Of a stretch of 64,000 bases of DNA, positions 8,271 to 19,740 are shown piece after piece. Both the position numbers and the translations under genes were made by a program. Where the stretch lies: positions 1 to 64,000 of the forward strand of contig JACRPO010000005.1 of the NCBI GenBank assembly GCA_016223165.1, written 5' to 3'. The number at the start of each line of letters is the position of its first letter. The stretch's first letter is position 1. The notes beneath the pieces are model-generated. The model was not told the origin of the DNA, did not search any database, and saw only the letters and a program-made list of their open reading frames with translations. The DNA is from Burkholderiales bacterium (GTDB lineage Bacteria > Pseudomonadota > Gammaproteobacteria > Burkholderiales > Burkholderiaceae_C).

Positions 8271-10982
8271 TCACGCCGGCGTGGCCACGGCGTCGAGGAT
8301 CTCGCTCTCGATGCGCAGCTGCGCCTTGGGCCGCTGCAGCGCCGGCCCGTCGACGAGGAAGGTGTCCTCGACGCGCTCGCCGAGCGTCGTCACCTTGGCC
8401 AGCTGCAGGTTGATGTGGTGCGCGGCGAGCACGCGCGCCACGGCGTAGAGCAGGCCGGTGCGGTCGCTCGCCGACACCGTGAGCAGCCACCGCTGCGCGC
8501 GCTCGTCGGGGGTGAGCGAGACGCGCGGGATGACCGGGAACGAGCGCACGCGGCGCGAAACCCGGCCGCGCCGCGGCTCGGGCAGCGGCCCGGTGGCGGC
8601 CAGCGCCGACACCGCCTGCGTCTCCACCAGCGAGATCAGGCTGCGGTAGTCGATGTCGGCGTCCTCCTCGACGAGGGTGCTGGCGACCTGGAAGGTGTCG
8701 AGCGCATAGCCGGCGCGCGTGGTGTGGATCTTCGCGTCCTGGATGCTGAAGCCGGCGTTGTCGAAGTAGCCGCAGATGCGCGCGAAGAGGTCGGCCTGGT
8801 CGGGCGCGTAGACGAGCACCTGCAGGCCCTCGCCCACCGACGAGGGCCGCGCGCGCACGATCGGCTCGGTGCACTGCACGTGCCGCCACAGCGAACGCGC
8901 ATGCCAGGCGATGTCGGCGGCATCGTGGCGCGCGAAGTAGCTCACCTCAAGCGTCTTCCACAGCGGCTCTTCGGTGCCGGGCAGCGCCGAGTGCAGCGCC
9001 AGCATCTGGCGCGCCTCGACCTTGCGCGCCTCGATCTCGGCGGCGGCATTGGGCTGCGCGCCGCCGAGCGCGCGCAGCGTCAGGCGGTACAGATCCTCGA
9101 GCAGCTTGCCCTTCCAGGCATTCCACACCTTCGGGCTCGTGCCGCGGATGTCGGCGACGGTGAGCAGGTACAGCGCGTTCAGGCGGCGCGGCGTGCCCAT
9201 CAGCCTGGCGAAGCCGCGGATGACCTCGGGGTCGGCAAGGTCCTCCTTCTGCGCGAGGTGGCTCATCGTCAGGTGGTGCTTGACGACGAACTCGATCAGG
9301 CGCGCGTCCTCGCCCTCGATGCCGTGCTCGCGGTTGAAGCGGCGCGCCTCGATGGCGCCGAGCTCGGAGTGGTCGCCGCCGCGCCCCTTGGCGACGTCGT
9401 GGAAGATGGCCGCGATGTACAGCAGCCAGGGCTTGTCCCACTGCGCGGCGAGCTGGCTGCAGAACGGGTACTCGTGCGCGTGCTCGGGGATGAAGAAGCG
9501 GCGCACGTTGCGCACCACCATCAGGATGTGCTGGTCGACGGTGTAGACATGGAACAGGTCGTGCTGCATGCGCCCGACGATGCGGCGGAACACCCACAGG
9601 TAGCGCCCCAGCACCGAGGTCTGGTTCATGAGTCTGAGCGCGTGCGTCTGCCCCTTGGGCTGGCGCAGGATCTCCATGAACAGCTGGTGGTTCACCGGGT
9701 CGCGGCGGAAGCCGGCGTCCATCACCGTGCGCGCGTTGTAGAGGGCGCGCAGCGTGCGCGCCGAGAGCCCCTGCAGCCCGGGCGTGCGCACGAAGACGAG
9801 GAAGGTCTCGAGGATGGCGTGCGGGTCGCGCAGGTAGAGGTCGTCGTGCGCCACCTCGAGCGCGCCGCCGCGGTCGAAGAAGCGGATCGTGATCGGCCGC
9901 ATCGGCGCACGTTCGGAGCCGACGATGCGCTCCTCGATGTTGAGCATCAGGATCTGGTTGAGCTGCGTCACCGCCTTCGCCGCCCAGTAGTAACGGTGCA
10001 TCAGCACCTCGGAGCTGCGCTGGCCCTTGGTCGGCTTCAAGCCGAAGCTCTCGGCGACGGCCGTCTGCAAGTCGAAGACGAGCCGGTCCTCGCGCCGGCC
10101 GGCCACCGCGTGCAGGCGCGCCCGGATGAGCTTCAGCGTGCCCTCGTGCTTGGCGAGCTGGCTCGCCTCGAAGGGCGTGATGAGCCCCTTGGCGGCCAGC
10201 TCGGTCCAGGTGCGGCCCAGCCCGGCGGCGCGCGCCACCCAGATCACCACCTGCAGGTCGCGCAGGCCGCCCGGGCTCTCCTTGCAGTTGGGCTCGAGCG
10301 CATAGGGCGTGCCCTCGTACTTCACGTGCCGCTGGCGCAGCTCCAGCGTCTTGGCGGTGAAGAAGGCGCGGGCGTCCATCTCGTGGTCGAGCGCGCCGCG
10401 CAGCTGCTCGAAGAGGCGCTTGCTGCCGCAGATGTGGCGCGCCTCCAGCAGCGAAGTCTGCACCGTCACGTCGCGCGCGGCCTCGGCCAGGCACTGCTCG
10501 ACGCTGCGCACGGCCGAGCCGCACTCCAGGCCGATGTCCCAGCAGGCAGTCACGAAGGCGGCCACGGCAGCGCGCGCCGGGCTGTCGTCGCGTTCGCACT
10601 CGCGTTCGGGCTCGCGCTCGCCCGGGCCGGGCTTGGCCTCGGGCAGCAGCACGAGCAGGTCGACGTCGGAGTGCGGGAAGAGCTCGCCGCGCCCGAAGCC
10701 GCCGACCGCGACGAGGGTCGCGCCGGGGGCGAGCGTGCCCAGGCGCTGCTGGTCCCAGAGCTCGCGCAGCGTGCCGTCGACATGGCGCGCCAGTGCGCGC
10801 AGCAGGCGGTTCACCGAGGCTGCGCTCTGCCGCTGCGTGTGCTTGAAGTGCCCGACGAGCTCGGCCTTGCCGCCCTTGTAGCGCTGGCGCAGCGCCGGCA
10901 GGTCCGGAGCCGGTGCCGGCAGCGGAGGGGGAATCAGCGTGCCGGGCCCTTGGCCGCGGCCCGGCTCGGGCAAGGCCGACAT
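8271..10982 (-). CDS. glnD: Bifunctional uridylyltransferase/uridylyl-removing enzyme GlnD
   Basis: A 903-residue nitrogen sensor. The nucleotidyltransferase domain shows [20 protein letters not shown], with the GG and DxD catalytic motif. The central HD domain shows [20 protein letters not shown], and two ACT domains occupy roughly the last 200 residues (for example [20 protein letters not shown]). GlnD uridylylates PII proteins when glutamine is low and removes the UMP when it is high. A target, GlnB, is encoded at 62034-62372. I chose the ATG at 10982, MSALPEPG; the frame is open further upstream but with no domain. An Arg/Glu-rich insertion ([12 protein letters not shown]) lies in the transferase domain. 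Confidence 0.95.
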   Translation of the reverse strand: MSALPEPGRGQGPGTLIPPPLPAPAPDLPALRQRYKGGKAELVGHFKHTQRQSAASVNRLLRALARHVDGTLRELWDQQRLGTLAPGATLVAVGGFGRGELFPHSDVDLLVLLPEAKPGPGEREPERECERDDSPARAAVAAFVTACWDIGLECGSAVRSVEQCLAEAARDVTVQTSLLEARHICGSKRLFEQLRGALDHEMDARAFFTAKTLELRQRHVKYEGTPYALEPNCKESPGGLRDLQVVIWVARAAGLGRTWTELAAKGLITPFEASQLAKHEGTLKLIRARLHAVAGRREDRLVFDLQTAVAESFGLKPTKGQRSSEVLMHRYYWAAKAVTQLNQILMLNIEERIVGSERAPMRPITIRFFDRGGALEVAHDDLYLRDPHAILETFLVFVRTPGLQGLSARTLRALYNARTVMDAGFRRDPVNHQLFMEILRQPKGQTHALRLMNQTSVLGRYLWVFRRIVGRMQHDLFHVYTVDQHILMVVRNVRRFFIPEHAHEYPFCSQLAAQWDKPWLLYIAAIFHDVAKGRGGDHSELGAIEARRFNREHGIEGEDARLIEFVVKHHLTMSHLAQKEDLADPEVIRGFARLMGTPRRLNALYLLTVADIRGTSPKVWNAWKGKLLEDLYRLTLRALGGAQPNAAAEIEARKVEARQMLALHSALPGTEEPLWKTLEVSYFARHDAADIAWHARSLWRHVQCTEPIVRARPSSVGEGLQVLVYAPDQADLFARICGYFDNAGFSIQDAKIHTTRAGYALDTFQVASTLVEEDADIDYRSLISLVETQAVSALAATGPLPEPRRGRVSRRVRSFPVIPRVSLTPDERAQRWLLTVSASDRTGLLYAVARVLAAHHINLQLAKVTTLGERVEDTFLVDGPALQRPKAQLRIESEILDAVATPA

Positions 10983-11025
10983 GGGGCGGGGATTCTGCGA
11001 TGGGCCGGAGCCCGGCGACGATGCG

Positions 11026-11928
11026 TCAGGGCGCGGTGACTGCGGCGCCCTGGCGCACGACGGAACCGGCCGCGGCAGCGGCCGGGGTGCCATCCGGGTT
11101 GCCATACCCGAGCAGCGCGAAGTCCGGCGGCGGCGGGCTGCCGGCCGACACCGTCAGCACCTCGTAGCCGGTGTCGGTGACGAGCACCGTGTGCTCCCAT
11201 TGCGCCGAGAGCGAGCGGTCGCGCGTGACGATGGTCCAGCCGTCGTAGGGGCGGTTGCCGCGCCGGTCTTCCTTGATCTCGCGGCGGCCGGCGTTGATCA
11301 TCGGCTCGATCGTGAAGATCATGCCCGGCACCAGTTCTTCCAGCGTGCCCGGGCGGCCGTAGTGCAGCACCTGCGGCTCCTCGTGGAAGCGGGCGCCGAC
11401 GCCGTGGCCGCAGAACTCGCGCACCACCGAAAAGCCGGCCGTCTCGGCGAACACCTGGATGGCATGGCCGATGTCGCCCAGGCGCGCGCCCGGCTTGACC
11501 CTGACGATGCCTTTCCACATGGCCTCGAAGGTGATGCGGCACAGGCGCCTGGCGGCGATGGTGCCCTCGCCGACGACGAACATGCGGCTGTTGTCGCCGT
11601 GCCAGCCGTCCTTGATGACGGTGACGTCGATGTTGACGATGTCGCCGCCCTTGAGCGGACGCTCGTCCGGGATGCCGTGGCAGACGACCTCGTTGACCGA
11701 CGAGCACAACGAGGCCGGGTAGGCGGGGTAGCCCGGCGGCGCATAACCGAGCGTCGCCGGCACGCCGCCTTGCACGCGCGTCATGTGATCGTGCGCGATG
11801 CGATCGAGCTCGAGCGTGGTGACGCCGGGGCGCACATGCGGCGTGAGCACGTCCAGCACCTCGCTCGCGAGGCGGCCGGCCAAGCGCATGCCGTCGATCT
11901 CGGCGCCGGTCTTCAGGGGAATGGCCAT
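11026..11928 (-). CDS. map: Type I methionine aminopeptidase
   Basis: A 300-residue cytoplasmic enzyme that removes the initiator methionine from new proteins. The five metal ligands are visible: two Asp in [19 protein letters not shown], His in [13 protein letters not shown], Glu in FTIEPM and Glu in QWEHTVLV. It is about 35 residues longer than the E. coli enzyme because of a low-complexity Pro/Ala-rich C-terminal tail. The chosen ATG has no clear Shine-Dalgarno, and a CATAAT box ends seven bases before it, so the mRNA may be leaderless. It diverges from purL. Confidence 0.95.
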   Translation of the reverse strand: MAIPLKTGAEIDGMRLAGRLASEVLDVLTPHVRPGVTTLELDRIAHDHMTRVQGGVPATLGYAPPGYPAYPASLCSSVNEVVCHGIPDERPLKGGDIVNIDVTVIKDGWHGDNSRMFVVGEGTIAARRLCRITFEAMWKGIVRVKPGARLGDIGHAIQVFAETAGFSVVREFCGHGVGARFHEEPQVLHYGRPGTLEELVPGMIFTIEPMINAGRREIKEDRRGNRPYDGWTIVTRDRSLSAQWEHTVLVTDTGYEVLTVSAGSPPPPDFALLGYGNPDGTPAAAAAGSVVRQGAAVTAP

Positions 11929-11935
11929 GGGGGAG

Positions 11936-11941
11936 ATTATG
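11936..11941 (-). promoter_or_regulatory. Candidate -10 box of map
   Basis: CATAAT on the minus strand ends seven bases before the map ATG. A transcription start at the usual distance would fall on or next to the start codon, giving a leaderless or nearly leaderless message. No convincing -35 hexamer was found. Confidence 0.4.
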
Positions 11942-11951
11942 CCCACGCACC

Positions 11952-11957
11952 TAGAAT
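11952..11957 (+). promoter_or_regulatory. Candidate -10 box of purL
   Basis: TAGAAT in the short map/purL divergent region lies 28 bases before the purL ATG. It resembles -10 elements seen elsewhere in this window, for example before ppa. No strong -35 element is evident. Confidence 0.4.
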
Positions 11958-11985
11958 CCCTGCCTTTGTCGTCGCCCAGGATTGC

Positions 11986-14900
11986 ATGCCCGCGTCGCCC
12001 TTGTTCCTGCAGTTCTTCGAGGGCGGCAACGCCCTGAGCACCTTCCGCGCCGAGGCCTTGCTGAAGCGCCTGCACGAGGCCTGCCCGCGCGTCACGGCGG
12101 TGGCGGCGCGGCACGTGCACTGGGCCGCCTTCGACGCTGCGCCGGAGCGCGCCACGCTCGACAAGCTCGAGGGGCTGCTCGCCTACGGCGACGCCTATCG
12201 CGGCGCGAGCGAGGGCGAACTCATCGTCGTGATGCCGCGCCTGGGCACGGTGTCGCCATGGGCGAGCAAGGCGAGCGACATCGCGCGCAACTGCCTAAGC
12301 GGCGCCGATGGCGCCGCCGATGGCGCCGCGGGCGACCTCGTCGTGCACCGTGTCGAACGCGTCACCGAGTTTCGCCTGACGCTGAAAGGCGGTCTGCTGA
12401 GCGCGGCCAGGCCGCTCGCCGCCGAAGAACGCGCCGCCGTCGCCGCGCTGCTGCACGACCGCATGACCGAGAGCGTGGCCTTCGAGCGCCAGGCGGCGCG
12501 CCGCCTCTTCGAGCCGCAGCCGGCGCCGCCGCTGGCGCATGTCGATGTGCTCGGCCCCGGCCGCGCGGCGCTGGAGGGCGCGAATGCCGAGTTCGGCCTC
12601 GCGCTCTCCGACGACGAGATCGACTACCTCGTCGCCGCCTTCACCCGGCTCGCGCGCAACCCGAGCGACGTCGAGCTCATGATGTTCGCGCAGGCCAACA
12701 GCGAACATTGCCGGCACAAGATCTTCAACGCCGACTTCACGATCGACGGCGAGCGCCAGCCGATGTCGATGTTCGGGATGATCCGGCATACCGAACAGGC
12801 CTCGCCGCAGCACACGGTGGTCGCCTACAACGACAACGCCGCCGTCATGGAGGGCGGGCCGATCGAACGCTGGGCGCCGCAGGGCTTCACCAACGCGCCC
12901 GCTTACGCTGCACGCCCCGAGCTCGCGCATGTGCTGATGAAGGTGGAGACGCACAACCACCCGACCGCGATCTCGCCCTTTCCCGGCGCGGCCACCGGCG
13001 CCGGCGGCGAGATCCGCGACGAGGGCGCCACCGGCCGCGGTGCGCGGCCCAAGGCGGGGCTCACGGGTTTCTCGGTGAGCAACCTGCACCTGGGCGGGCC
13101 GGACGGCCTTCCAGGCGTTCTGGAGCCCTGGGAGCGAGCGCCGGTCGGCCGGCCCGGCCACATCGCGAGCGCGCTCGCCATCATGACCGAGGGGCCGCTC
13201 GGCGGCGCTGCCTTCAACAACGAGTTCGGCCGGCCCAACCTCGGCGGCTACTTCCGCGTCTTCGAGCAGCGCGTGGGCGGTGTGGTGCGCGGCTACCACA
13301 AGCCGATCATGATCGCCGGCGGCCTCGGCAGCATCAGCGCCACGCAGACGCACAAGGTGCGCTTCGCGGCGGGCACGCTGCTCGTGCAGCTCGGCGGGCC
13401 GGGCATGCGCATCGGCATGGGCGGCGGCGCGGCCAGTTCGATGGCCGCCGGCACCAACACTGCCGCGCTCGACTTCGACAGCGTGCAGCGCGGCAACCCG
13501 GAGATCCAGCGGCGCGCGCAGGAGGTCATCAACCATTGCTGGGCGCTGGGACAGGGCAATCCCATCCTCGCCATCCACGACGTCGGCGCGGGCGGGCTCT
13601 CGAACGCGTTCCCCGAGCTCGTCGACGGCGCCGGCCTCGGCGCCCGCTTCGATCTCTCGAAGGTGCCGCTGGAGGAGAGCGGCCTCGCGCCGCGCGAGAT
13701 CTGGTGCAACGAGAGCCAGGAGCGCTATGTGCTCGCGCTCGACCCGGACCTGCTGCCGGTGTTCGAGCAGATGTGCGCGCGCGAGCGCTGCCCCTTCGCG
13801 GTGGTGGGCGTGGCCGCGGGCGAGCCGCAGCTCGTCGTCGCGCGCGGCGACGGCGGGGCAGGCGAGAACGGCGAACAGGGCGAACACGGCGAACACGGCG
13901 GGCGCGATGAACGCGTCATCGACATGCCGATGGACGTGCTGCTCGGCAAGCCGCCACGCATGCACCGCGAGGTGCGGCGCGTCGTGCGCAGCGAGCCGGC
14001 GCTGGATCTCACCGGCGTCGCGCTCGAGACCGTGGCACGCGACGTGCTGCGCCACCCGACGGTGGCGAGCAAGCGTTTTCTCGTCACCATCGGCGACCGC
14101 ACGGTCGGCGGTCTCAGCCACCGCGACCCGATGGTGGGGCCGTGGCAGGTGCCGGTGGCCGACTGCGCCGTCACGCTGGCCGACTACGCCGGCTTTCGCG
14201 GCGAGGCCATGGCGATGGGCGAGCGCACGCCGCTGGCCGCACTGGGCTCGGTGGCGGCGCCGGCCTCGGGCCGCATGGCGGTGGCCGAGGCGGTGCTGAA
14301 CCTGCTCGCCGCGCCGATCGAGCTCTCGCGCGTGAAGCTCTCTGCCAACTGGATGGCCGCCTGCGGCGAGCCGGGCGAGGACGCGGCGCTTTACGACACG
14401 GTGAAGGCGGTCGGCCTCGAGCTCGCGCCGGCGCTCGGCATCGGCATCCCGGTGGGCAAGGATTCGTTGTCGATGCGCACGCGCTGGCAGGATCCGGGCA
14501 CCGGAGAGGACAAGCAGGTCACCGCGCCGGTGTCGCTGATCGTCACCGCCTTCGCGACGCTCGACGACGTGCGCGGCACGTTGACGCCGCAGCTGCAGTC
14601 GATCGAGCCCGCGCCGGGCGGCCCGGCGTGCGGCGACACGACGCTGATCCTCGTCGACCTCGGCGCCGGGCGCATGCGCATGGGCGGCTCGATGCTGGCG
14701 CAGGTGCTCGGCCGTTTCGGCAACCTCGAGCGCGACGGCGTGCCCGACCTCGACGATCCGGCGGCGCTGAAGGCGCTGGTGGCGGCGGTGAACGAACTGC
14801 GCCGCGAGGGCCGCCTGCTCGCCTATCACGACCGCAGCGACGGCGGCCTGTGGGCCGGCGTGTGCGAGATGGCCTTTGCCGGGCACCTGGGCGTGAGCCT

Positions 14901-16164
14901 GAACGTCGACATCCTCGTGACCGAAGGCGACGGCATCGCCGACAGCCGCGCCGAGGTCGGCGACAGCAAGAACTGGGCTTCGCAGGTGAGCGAGCGCCGC
15001 AACGAGCTGACGCTGAAGGCGCTGTTCAACGAGGAGCCGGGCGTCGTGCTGCAGGTGGCGAGCGCCGCACGCGATGCCGTGTTCGCGGCGCTGCGCCGGC
15101 ATGGCCTGGCGCGGCATGCGCATGTCATCGGCAAGCCCAATGCGCGCGGCGTGGTCGAGGTTTGGCGCGATGCGAAGTGCGTCTTCAGCGCGCCGCTGGC
15201 CGAGTTGCACCGGCAGTGGGACGAGGTGAGCTGGCGCATCGCGCGCCAGCGCGACAACCCGGCCAGCGCCGATGCCGAGCACGAGGCGGTCGGGGAGACC
15301 GACGACCCGGGGTTGCATCTGCATCTCACGTTCGCCGCAGAGGGTTCGGCGGCGGATGCGCCGAAGGGGGCGCCTTCCGCGCCGGCGCTGCTCGGCACGC
15401 GCCCGGCGCTGGCCATCCTGCGCGAGCAGGGCGTCAACTCGCACCTCGAGATGAGCTATGCGATGGCGAAGGCGGGCTTCGAGACCTTCGACGTGCACAT
15501 GAGCGACCTGCAGGCCGGGCGCGCAAGGCTGGCGCAGTTCCAGGGCCTGGTCGCCTGCGGCGGCTTCAGCTACGGCGACACGCTCGGGGCCGGCGAGGGC
15601 TGGGCCCGCTCGATCCTCTTCAACCCGGCGCTCGCCGAGGCCTTCGCCGCGTTCTTCGCGCGCCGCGAGGTTTTCGCGCTCGGCGTGTGCAACGGTTGCC
15701 AGATGATGGCCGCGCTCGGCGCGCTCATCCCCGGCACGGCCGCCTGGCCGAGATTCACGCGCAACCGCAGCGAGCAGTTCGAAGCCCGCCTGTCGCTGGT
15801 GGAGGTGCAGGAGAGCCCGAGCCTGTTCTTCGCCGGCATGGCCGGCAGCCGCATCCCGATTGCCGTGGCGCACGGCGAAGGCTTCGCCGACTTCTCGCAG
15901 CGTGGCGACGCCGCCACCGTGAAGCCCGCGATGCGCTTCGTCGACCACCACGGCCAGCCGACCGAACGCTACCCGTACAACCCGAACGGCAGCCCCGGCG
16001 GGCTTACCGGCGTGACCACCGAAGACGGCCGCTTCACGGCGCTGATGCCGCACCCGGAGCGTGTCTTCCGCAACGTGCAGATGAGCTATCGCGCCGGTGG
16101 CGACATCTCGGCGCCGAGCCCGTGGATGCGCATGTTCCACAATGCGCGCCGTTGGTTGAAGTAG
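11986..16164 (+). CDS. purL: Phosphoribosylformylglycinamidine synthase PurL
   Basis: The large single-chain FGAM synthase (1392 residues; E. coli has about 1295), fourth step of purine synthesis: FGAR + ATP + glutamine to FGAM. The N-terminal PurS-like region is followed by two AIRS-like halves ([50 protein letters not shown]) and a class I glutamine amidotransferase with Cys1235 in [11 protein letters not shown] and a His in [10 protein letters not shown] low-complexity acidic insertion ([14 protein letters not shown]) lies at about residues 626-640, in a surface loop after the glycine-rich ATP-binding half. The start codon gives [18 protein letters not shown], matching the family N-terminus. 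Confidence 0.97.
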   Translation: MPASPLFLQFFEGGNALSTFRAEALLKRLHEACPRVTAVAARHVHWAAFDAAPERATLDKLEGLLAYGDAYRGASEGELIVVMPRLGTVSPWASKASDIARNCLSGADGAADGAAGDLVVHRVERVTEFRLTLKGGLLSAARPLAAEERAAVAALLHDRMTESVAFERQAARRLFEPQPAPPLAHVDVLGPGRAALEGANAEFGLALSDDEIDYLVAAFTRLARNPSDVELMMFAQANSEHCRHKIFNADFTIDGERQPMSMFGMIRHTEQASPQHTVVAYNDNAAVMEGGPIERWAPQGFTNAPAYAARPELAHVLMKVETHNHPTAISPFPGAATGAGGEIRDEGATGRGARPKAGLTGFSVSNLHLGGPDGLPGVLEPWERAPVGRPGHIASALAIMTEGPLGGAAFNNEFGRPNLGGYFRVFEQRVGGVVRGYHKPIMIAGGLGSISATQTHKVRFAAGTLLVQLGGPGMRIGMGGGAASSMAAGTNTAALDFDSVQRGNPEIQRRAQEVINHCWALGQGNPILAIHDVGAGGLSNAFPELVDGAGLGARFDLSKVPLEESGLAPREIWCNESQERYVLALDPDLLPVFEQMCARERCPFAVVGVAAGEPQLVVARGDGGAGENGEQGEHGEHGGRDERVIDMPMDVLLGKPPRMHREVRRVVRSEPALDLTGVALETVARDVLRHPTVASKRFLVTIGDRTVGGLSHRDPMVGPWQVPVADCAVTLADYAGFRGEAMAMGERTPLAALGSVAAPASGRMAVAEAVLNLLAAPIELSRVKLSANWMAACGEPGEDAALYDTVKAVGLELAPALGIGIPVGKDSLSMRTRWQDPGTGEDKQVTAPVSLIVTAFATLDDVRGTLTPQLQSIEPAPGGPACGDTTLILVDLGAGRMRMGGSMLAQVLGRFGNLERDGVPDLDDPAALKALVAAVNELRREGRLLAYHDRSDGGLWAGVCEMAFAGHLGVSLNVDILVTEGDGIADSRAEVGDSKNWASQVSERRNELTLKALFNEEPGVVLQVASAARDAVFAALRRHGLARHAHVIGKPNARGVVEVWRDAKCVFSAPLAELHRQWDEVSWRIARQRDNPASADAEHEAVGETDDPGLHLHLTFAAEGSAADAPKGAPSAPALLGTRPALAILREQGVNSHLEMSYAMAKAGFETFDVHMSDLQAGRARLAQFQGLVACGGFSYGDTLGAGEGWARSILFNPALAEAFAAFFARREVFALGVCNGCQMMAALGALIPGTAAWPRFTRNRSEQFEARLSLVEVQESPSLFFAGMAGSRIPIAVAHGEGFADFSQRGDAATVKPAMRFVDHHGQPTERYPYNPNGSPGGLTGVTTEDGRFTALMPHPERVFRNVQMSYRAGGDISAPSPWMRMFHNARRWLK

Positions 16165-16188
16165 TCGCCGTCGGAGGAAGCGCGGGAC

Positions 16189-17019
16189 ATGACCGAACTC
16201 ACCGTACGCCGCCTGCAGGTGGACCTGGAGACGCCGTTCCAGCGTCACTGGTGCGGTGGCGACGCCTTTCGCACCGCGCTGTTCAACGCGCTGTCGATGA
16301 GCTTTCCGGTCGGCGAGCAGCTCTTCATCGACTCGGTGAAGAAGAGCCTGGCGGCGCTGCCGCCGGCGCGGCGCGAGGCCCTGGCCGCCGAGGTGCAGGG
16401 CTTCATCGGCCAGGAGGCGACGCACCGGCGCATCCACGAGCGCTTCAATGCGCAGCTCGCCGCGCATGGCCTCGTCAACCACTGGGAGGGGCGCATCGCG
16501 GCACGGCGGCGGCGCCTGATGGAGCCGGTGGCCGACCCGCGCGCATGGGCCGGCGTCACCGCGGCCACCGAGCATTGGACGGCGATCTTCGCGCAGCACC
16601 TGCTGGCCCAGCCGTGGCTGCTGGAGGGCGCGGAGCCGCGCTTGGCGGCGCTGTGGCAGTGGCACTCGGCCGAGGAACTCGAGCACCGCAGCACCGCCTT
16701 CGATCTCTACCGCGAGCTCGGCGGCAACGAGCTCTGGCGGCGGCGGCTCTTCCGCATCGTCAGCTTCAACTTCGTGTGCGACACGATGCGCCAGACGCTG
16801 AACAACCTGTGGCACGACGGCACGCTGTTCAAGCCCGCCACCTGGGCGAGCGCGTGGCGGACCCTGTTCGGCCCGGCCGGCTTCGTGCGGCGCGGCTTCG
16901 GACCCTGGCGGGCCTACCTGCGCGCCGACTTCCACCCGCTGCAGGGCGACGGCAGCGGTGGCGAGCGCTGGCTCGCCGAGAACGGCCCGCTCGCGCCGCC
17001 GGTGCGGCAGCCGGCCTGA
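16189..17019 (+). CDS. Predicted metal-dependent hydrolase (PF10118 type)
   Basis: A 276-residue, mostly helical soluble protein. The conserved pattern EVQGFIGQEATHRRIHERFN and, further on, WHSAEELEHRSTAFDLY provides paired Glu/His residues typical of the YPO1457-like predicted metal-dependent hydrolase family, which has a ferritin-like appearance. Substrate and reaction are unknown. It begins 25 bases after purL and is probably co-transcribed with it. A strong GC hairpin follows. Confidence 0.8.
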   Translation: MTELTVRRLQVDLETPFQRHWCGGDAFRTALFNALSMSFPVGEQLFIDSVKKSLAALPPARREALAAEVQGFIGQEATHRRIHERFNAQLAAHGLVNHWEGRIAARRRRLMEPVADPRAWAGVTAATEHWTAIFAQHLLAQPWLLEGAEPRLAALWQWHSAEELEHRSTAFDLYRELGGNELWRRRLFRIVSFNFVCDTMRQTLNNLWHDGTLFKPATWASAWRTLFGPAGFVRRGFGPWRAYLRADFHPLQGDGSGGERWLAENGPLAPPVRQPA

Positions 17020-17037
17020 CGAGCTGCGCGAGAGAGG

Positions 17038-17062
17038 CACGGGCCCGCGTCGCGGGCCCGTG
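17038..17062. terminator. Perfect GC hairpin after the hydrolase gene
   Basis: A 12-bp perfect inverted repeat, CACGGGCCCGCG and its complement, is separated by a single T. It sits between two convergent genes and could end transcription from either side. There is no T-tract, so termination may need Rho or may be weak. Confidence 0.55.
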
Positions 17063-17107
17063 GGATGGGGTGCAGGCGTGCGGGCCGAGCCCGCGTGGCG
17101 TTTTCCG

Positions 17108-18100
17108 TCAGCCCGGCATCTGCATCTGCTCGATGCCCGCGATGACCCAGCCGCCCTGGCTGCCGCGCGGGCGCACGAGGTGCCAGACCTCGTCGAACTT
17201 CTCCGCCGCCGCGCCGACGGCCTCGACCACCTCGCCGCGGTAGCGCACGCTCACGACCTGGTGCTCGCCTTCCTCGGCCATGTCGATGACGCGCGCCTCG
17301 ACGCTCTTCACCTCGGTGGCCTGCGCCGCCGCGCCGCGCTCGAGCAGGTCGACCTTCAACTCGGCAAACATCTCGGGCGTCGTGAACTGGCGCAGGTCGT
17401 CGAGGTTGGCGGCATCGTTGGCGGCCTGCATGCGGATGAAGATGGCCTTCGCGATGCGCTCGAATCCCTCGCTGTCGAAGGCGGCGGGGACGAAGGCCGG
17501 GGCCAAGGGTGTGGAGGAGGTGGAGGACGCCGTGGCGGCCGACGAGGGCGGCACCGGCTCGCCGAAGGTCGGCTCGACCTGGCGCTGCAGCGGCGTCGCG
17601 CCGGCACCAGCCGCGGGCCACGACACCTGCGCCGGCGAACCGGCACCGGCGGCGGCGCCTGCGAGCGCGGGCTGGCGCCCCGTGCCGCCGGCCATGCGCC
17701 GGCGGATGAACGCCACCAGCGCGATCACGGCGACGGCGAGCAGCGCGAGCATCAGGAAGTTGGCGAAGGCCTCGCCGAGGCCGAGGTGGCTCATCAGCGC
17801 GGCCAGCCCGAGGCCTGCGGCCAGGCCGGCGATGGGGCCGAGCCACGAGCGCTTGCCTGCCGCGGCAGCGGCGGTGGGTGCGGCCGCTGCGGCCGGCGCG
17901 GCGGCCTGCTGGCCCGGAGCCGCCGTGGGCGAGTGCGCCGGCTGCGTCGGCGGGGTGGTCGACGACGGCGACGTGCGCTCGGGCATGCTGCGCTGCGTGC
18001 CGGTGGACTTGCCGCCGCCCAGGCGCCTGGCGTCCGCATCGCCGGGTACGAGAGGCGCTGCCAGCGCCAGCACGAGGGCACCGATCAACCAGGTCTTCAT
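17108..18100 (-). CDS. Tim44-like domain protein with signal peptide and membrane helix
   Basis: A 330-residue protein. An N-terminal signal sequence (MKTWLIGALVLALAAPLVPG) is followed by a long Pro/Ala/Ser/Thr-rich linker, one or two membrane helices at about 85-135, a second linker, and a C-terminal Tim44-like/TIM44-related domain (about 210-330, with GFERIAKAIFIRMQAANDAANLDDLRQF cut by its usual helices, and VRYRGEVVEAVG). Bacterial members of this family are common in proteobacteria and are thought to act at the membrane, without a settled function. Start chosen at the ATG preceding the signal peptide, with GGAG upstream. Confidence 0.85.
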   Translation of the reverse strand: MKTWLIGALVLALAAPLVPGDADARRLGGGKSTGTQRSMPERTSPSSTTPPTQPAHSPTAAPGQQAAAPAAAAAPTAAAAAGKRSWLGPIAGLAAGLGLAALMSHLGLGEAFANFLMLALLAVAVIALVAFIRRRMAGGTGRQPALAGAAAGAGSPAQVSWPAAGAGATPLQRQVEPTFGEPVPPSSAATASSTSSTPLAPAFVPAAFDSEGFERIAKAIFIRMQAANDAANLDDLRQFTTPEMFAELKVDLLERGAAAQATEVKSVEARVIDMAEEGEHQVVSVRYRGEVVEAVGAAAEKFDEVWHLVRPRGSQGGWVIAGIEQMQMPG

Positions 18101-18283
18101 TGCAGGAGTCTCCGTGGATGTGTGAGGCACCGGGCGGGCAGGGAGCCCATCGCTTCGGTGCGCGAAGGGCAGAGTGTCCGCCAAACCAGGGGCGGGCCCG
18201 AAAGACCCCACCTGTGCAGGCGTCGCCCGTGTGCTGCGCTGCCCACTAGCATGCCCATCGTTGCCAAAGCGGGAAGGGATGCC

Positions 18284-18766
18284 GTGACCGTCGCGTTGCT
18301 GTGGATGGCGTGTGCCGCGCTCATCGTCGTCGGGCTCGCCGGCACCGTGCTGCCGGCCTTGCCGGGCACGGCGCTCATCCTCGGTGGCATCGTGCTCGGC
18401 GCCTGGATCGACGACTTCACGCGCGTCGGCGCGGGGACGCTCGCCGTGCTCACGGTGCTGGCGGTGGTGTCCTGGGTGCTCGACTACGTGGCGAGCCTGC
18501 TCGGCGCGAAGAAGGCCGGCGCGAGCCGCCAGGCGCTCGTCGGCGCCGTGCTGGGCACGGTGGCCGGGTTGCTGCTCGGCATCGTCGGCGTGCTCTTCCT
18601 GCCGCTGGTGGGTGCGGCGCTCGGTGAATACCTCGCGCGGCGCAGCCAGGCGCAGGCCGTGAAGGTGGGTGTGGCCACCTGGCTCGGCCTGCTCGCGGGC
18701 ATGCTTGCCAAGGTGGTGATCGCCTTCATGATGGTGGGCATCTTCGTCGTCGCGCTGGTTTGGTAG
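18284..18766 (+). CDS. DUF456 membrane protein
   Basis: A 160-residue protein made almost entirely of hydrophobic helices with glycine-rich turns: LIVVGLAGTVLPALPGTALILGG, LGAKKAGASRQALVGAVLG and LPLVGAALGEYLARR. These match DUF456 proteins of unknown function. I prefer the GTG start because GGAAGGGA lies just upstream. An in-frame ATG 33 bases earlier (18251) has no Shine-Dalgarno and overlaps a TAGCAT-like -10 sequence. Confidence 0.85.
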   Translation: MTVALLWMACAALIVVGLAGTVLPALPGTALILGGIVLGAWIDDFTRVGAGTLAVLTVLAVVSWVLDYVASLLGAKKAGASRQALVGAVLGTVAGLLLGIVGVLFLPLVGAALGEYLARRSQAQAVKVGVATWLGLLAGMLAKVVIAFMMVGIFVVALVW

Positions 18767-18808
18767 CCGCGTGCGTTGCCCATGCCCCCGGGGGCGCGGC
18801 TGCGAGCC

Positions 18809-19615
18809 TCAGGCGCCGATGAGCCGGCCGAGGAATTCGTGCAGCACGAGCCCGACCTGGTTGTAGCCGGAGCGGGTCGGCACGAAGTCGAGGACGCGCG
18901 GGTTGAACCAGGGCGAGATGCCCATCGGCGCGGCGACGAGCTGCATGTTGGCGCCGCCCTGCGCGACGGCCTTGCGGAAGTTGTCGAGCGCGCGCGGCAT
19001 GTGGTAGCCGTGCGTGACGACGACGATGCGCTCGATGCCCTCGCGGCGCAGCAGCGCCACCGAACGCAGCGCGTTCTCGCGCGTGTCGCGCGATTCGCTT
19101 TCCGTCCAGCGCAGCGGCCGGCCGAAGTCGCGCTCGGCGATGCGGGCGGCGATCTCGGCTTCGCTCTGCCCCGGCGTCGAGCCATGGGCGCGCCCGCCGG
19201 TGAAGAGCACCGGCAGGTCGGTCTGGCGCGACAGCCACAGGCCGAAGCGCAGCCGATCGACGCCCATCGGGTGCAGGTCCGAGACGCCGTACTCGGGCGC
19301 CAGGTCGCGATGGCCGGCACCGAGCACGACGATGGCCGCGCGCGGCGCCTTCTTCAGGTCGCCGATCTCGTTGGGCGTGAGCGAGCGCGTCGGCGGCAGC
19401 AGCCAGTGCGTCAAGGCATAGCCGGCCGCCTGCGTGCACATCGCCCACACGCCCAGGCAGCCGATGAGCACGACCAGCCAGGCCCGCACGCGGTAGCGCG
19501 AGAACAGGCGCGCACCGAGCACGATGACGATGATGAAGGGGACCGGCGGCAGCACCAGCGCAGCCAGCGCCGAACGCCAGGTGTCGATGCCGAGCCAGAG
19601 AAAGAAGTCGTTCAT
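18809..19615 (-). CDS. YdcF/ElyC family DUF218 protein
   Basis: A 268-residue protein with two N-terminal membrane helices (about 15-70) and a DUF218 domain beginning at AAIVVLGAGHRD. Conserved patches include PVLFTGGRAHGSTPGQSEAE, ESESRDTRENALRS and VVVTHGYHMPRALDNF. In E. coli, ElyC of this family affects cell-envelope precursor (lipid carrier) metabolism, while YdcF binds S-adenosylmethionine; the role here is not resolved. It is convergent with the DUF456 gene and divergent from msrA. Confidence 0.87.
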   Translation of the reverse strand: MNDFFLWLGIDTWRSALAALVLPPVPFIIVIVLGARLFSRYRVRAWLVVLIGCLGVWAMCTQAAGYALTHWLLPPTRSLTPNEIGDLKKAPRAAIVVLGAGHRDLAPEYGVSDLHPMGVDRLRFGLWLSRQTDLPVLFTGGRAHGSTPGQSEAEIAARIAERDFGRPLRWTESESRDTRENALRSVALLRREGIERIVVVTHGYHMPRALDNFRKAVAQGGANMQLVAAPMGISPWFNPRVLDFVPTRSGYNQVGLVLHEFLGRLIGA

Positions 19616-19650
19616 GCCTGTCCTGTCGAGCCTCGGGCCCGTGCTCTTCC

Positions 19651-19656
19651 GATAAT
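19651..19656 (+). promoter_or_regulatory. Candidate -10 box of msrA
   Basis: GATAAT lies 84 bases before the msrA start, in the divergent region with the YdcF-family gene. It is the best -10 match there, but no clear -35 accompanies it. Confidence 0.35.
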
Positions 19657-19740
19657 CGCGGCGAGTGTAAGGACTGGCCGGGCCGCGCCGACACCCTCGG
19701 CTGCGCCCCTGCGGCGACCTGGACCAAGGAGTTTGCAGCG

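Noticed and set aside
12295..17040. Very long open frame (about 1580 codons) antisense to purL
   Set aside because: It has no recognisable domain, is rich in Arg/Ala/His, and mirrors purL codons. Third-position GC bias removes stops from the antisense frame. purL itself is a complete known enzyme.
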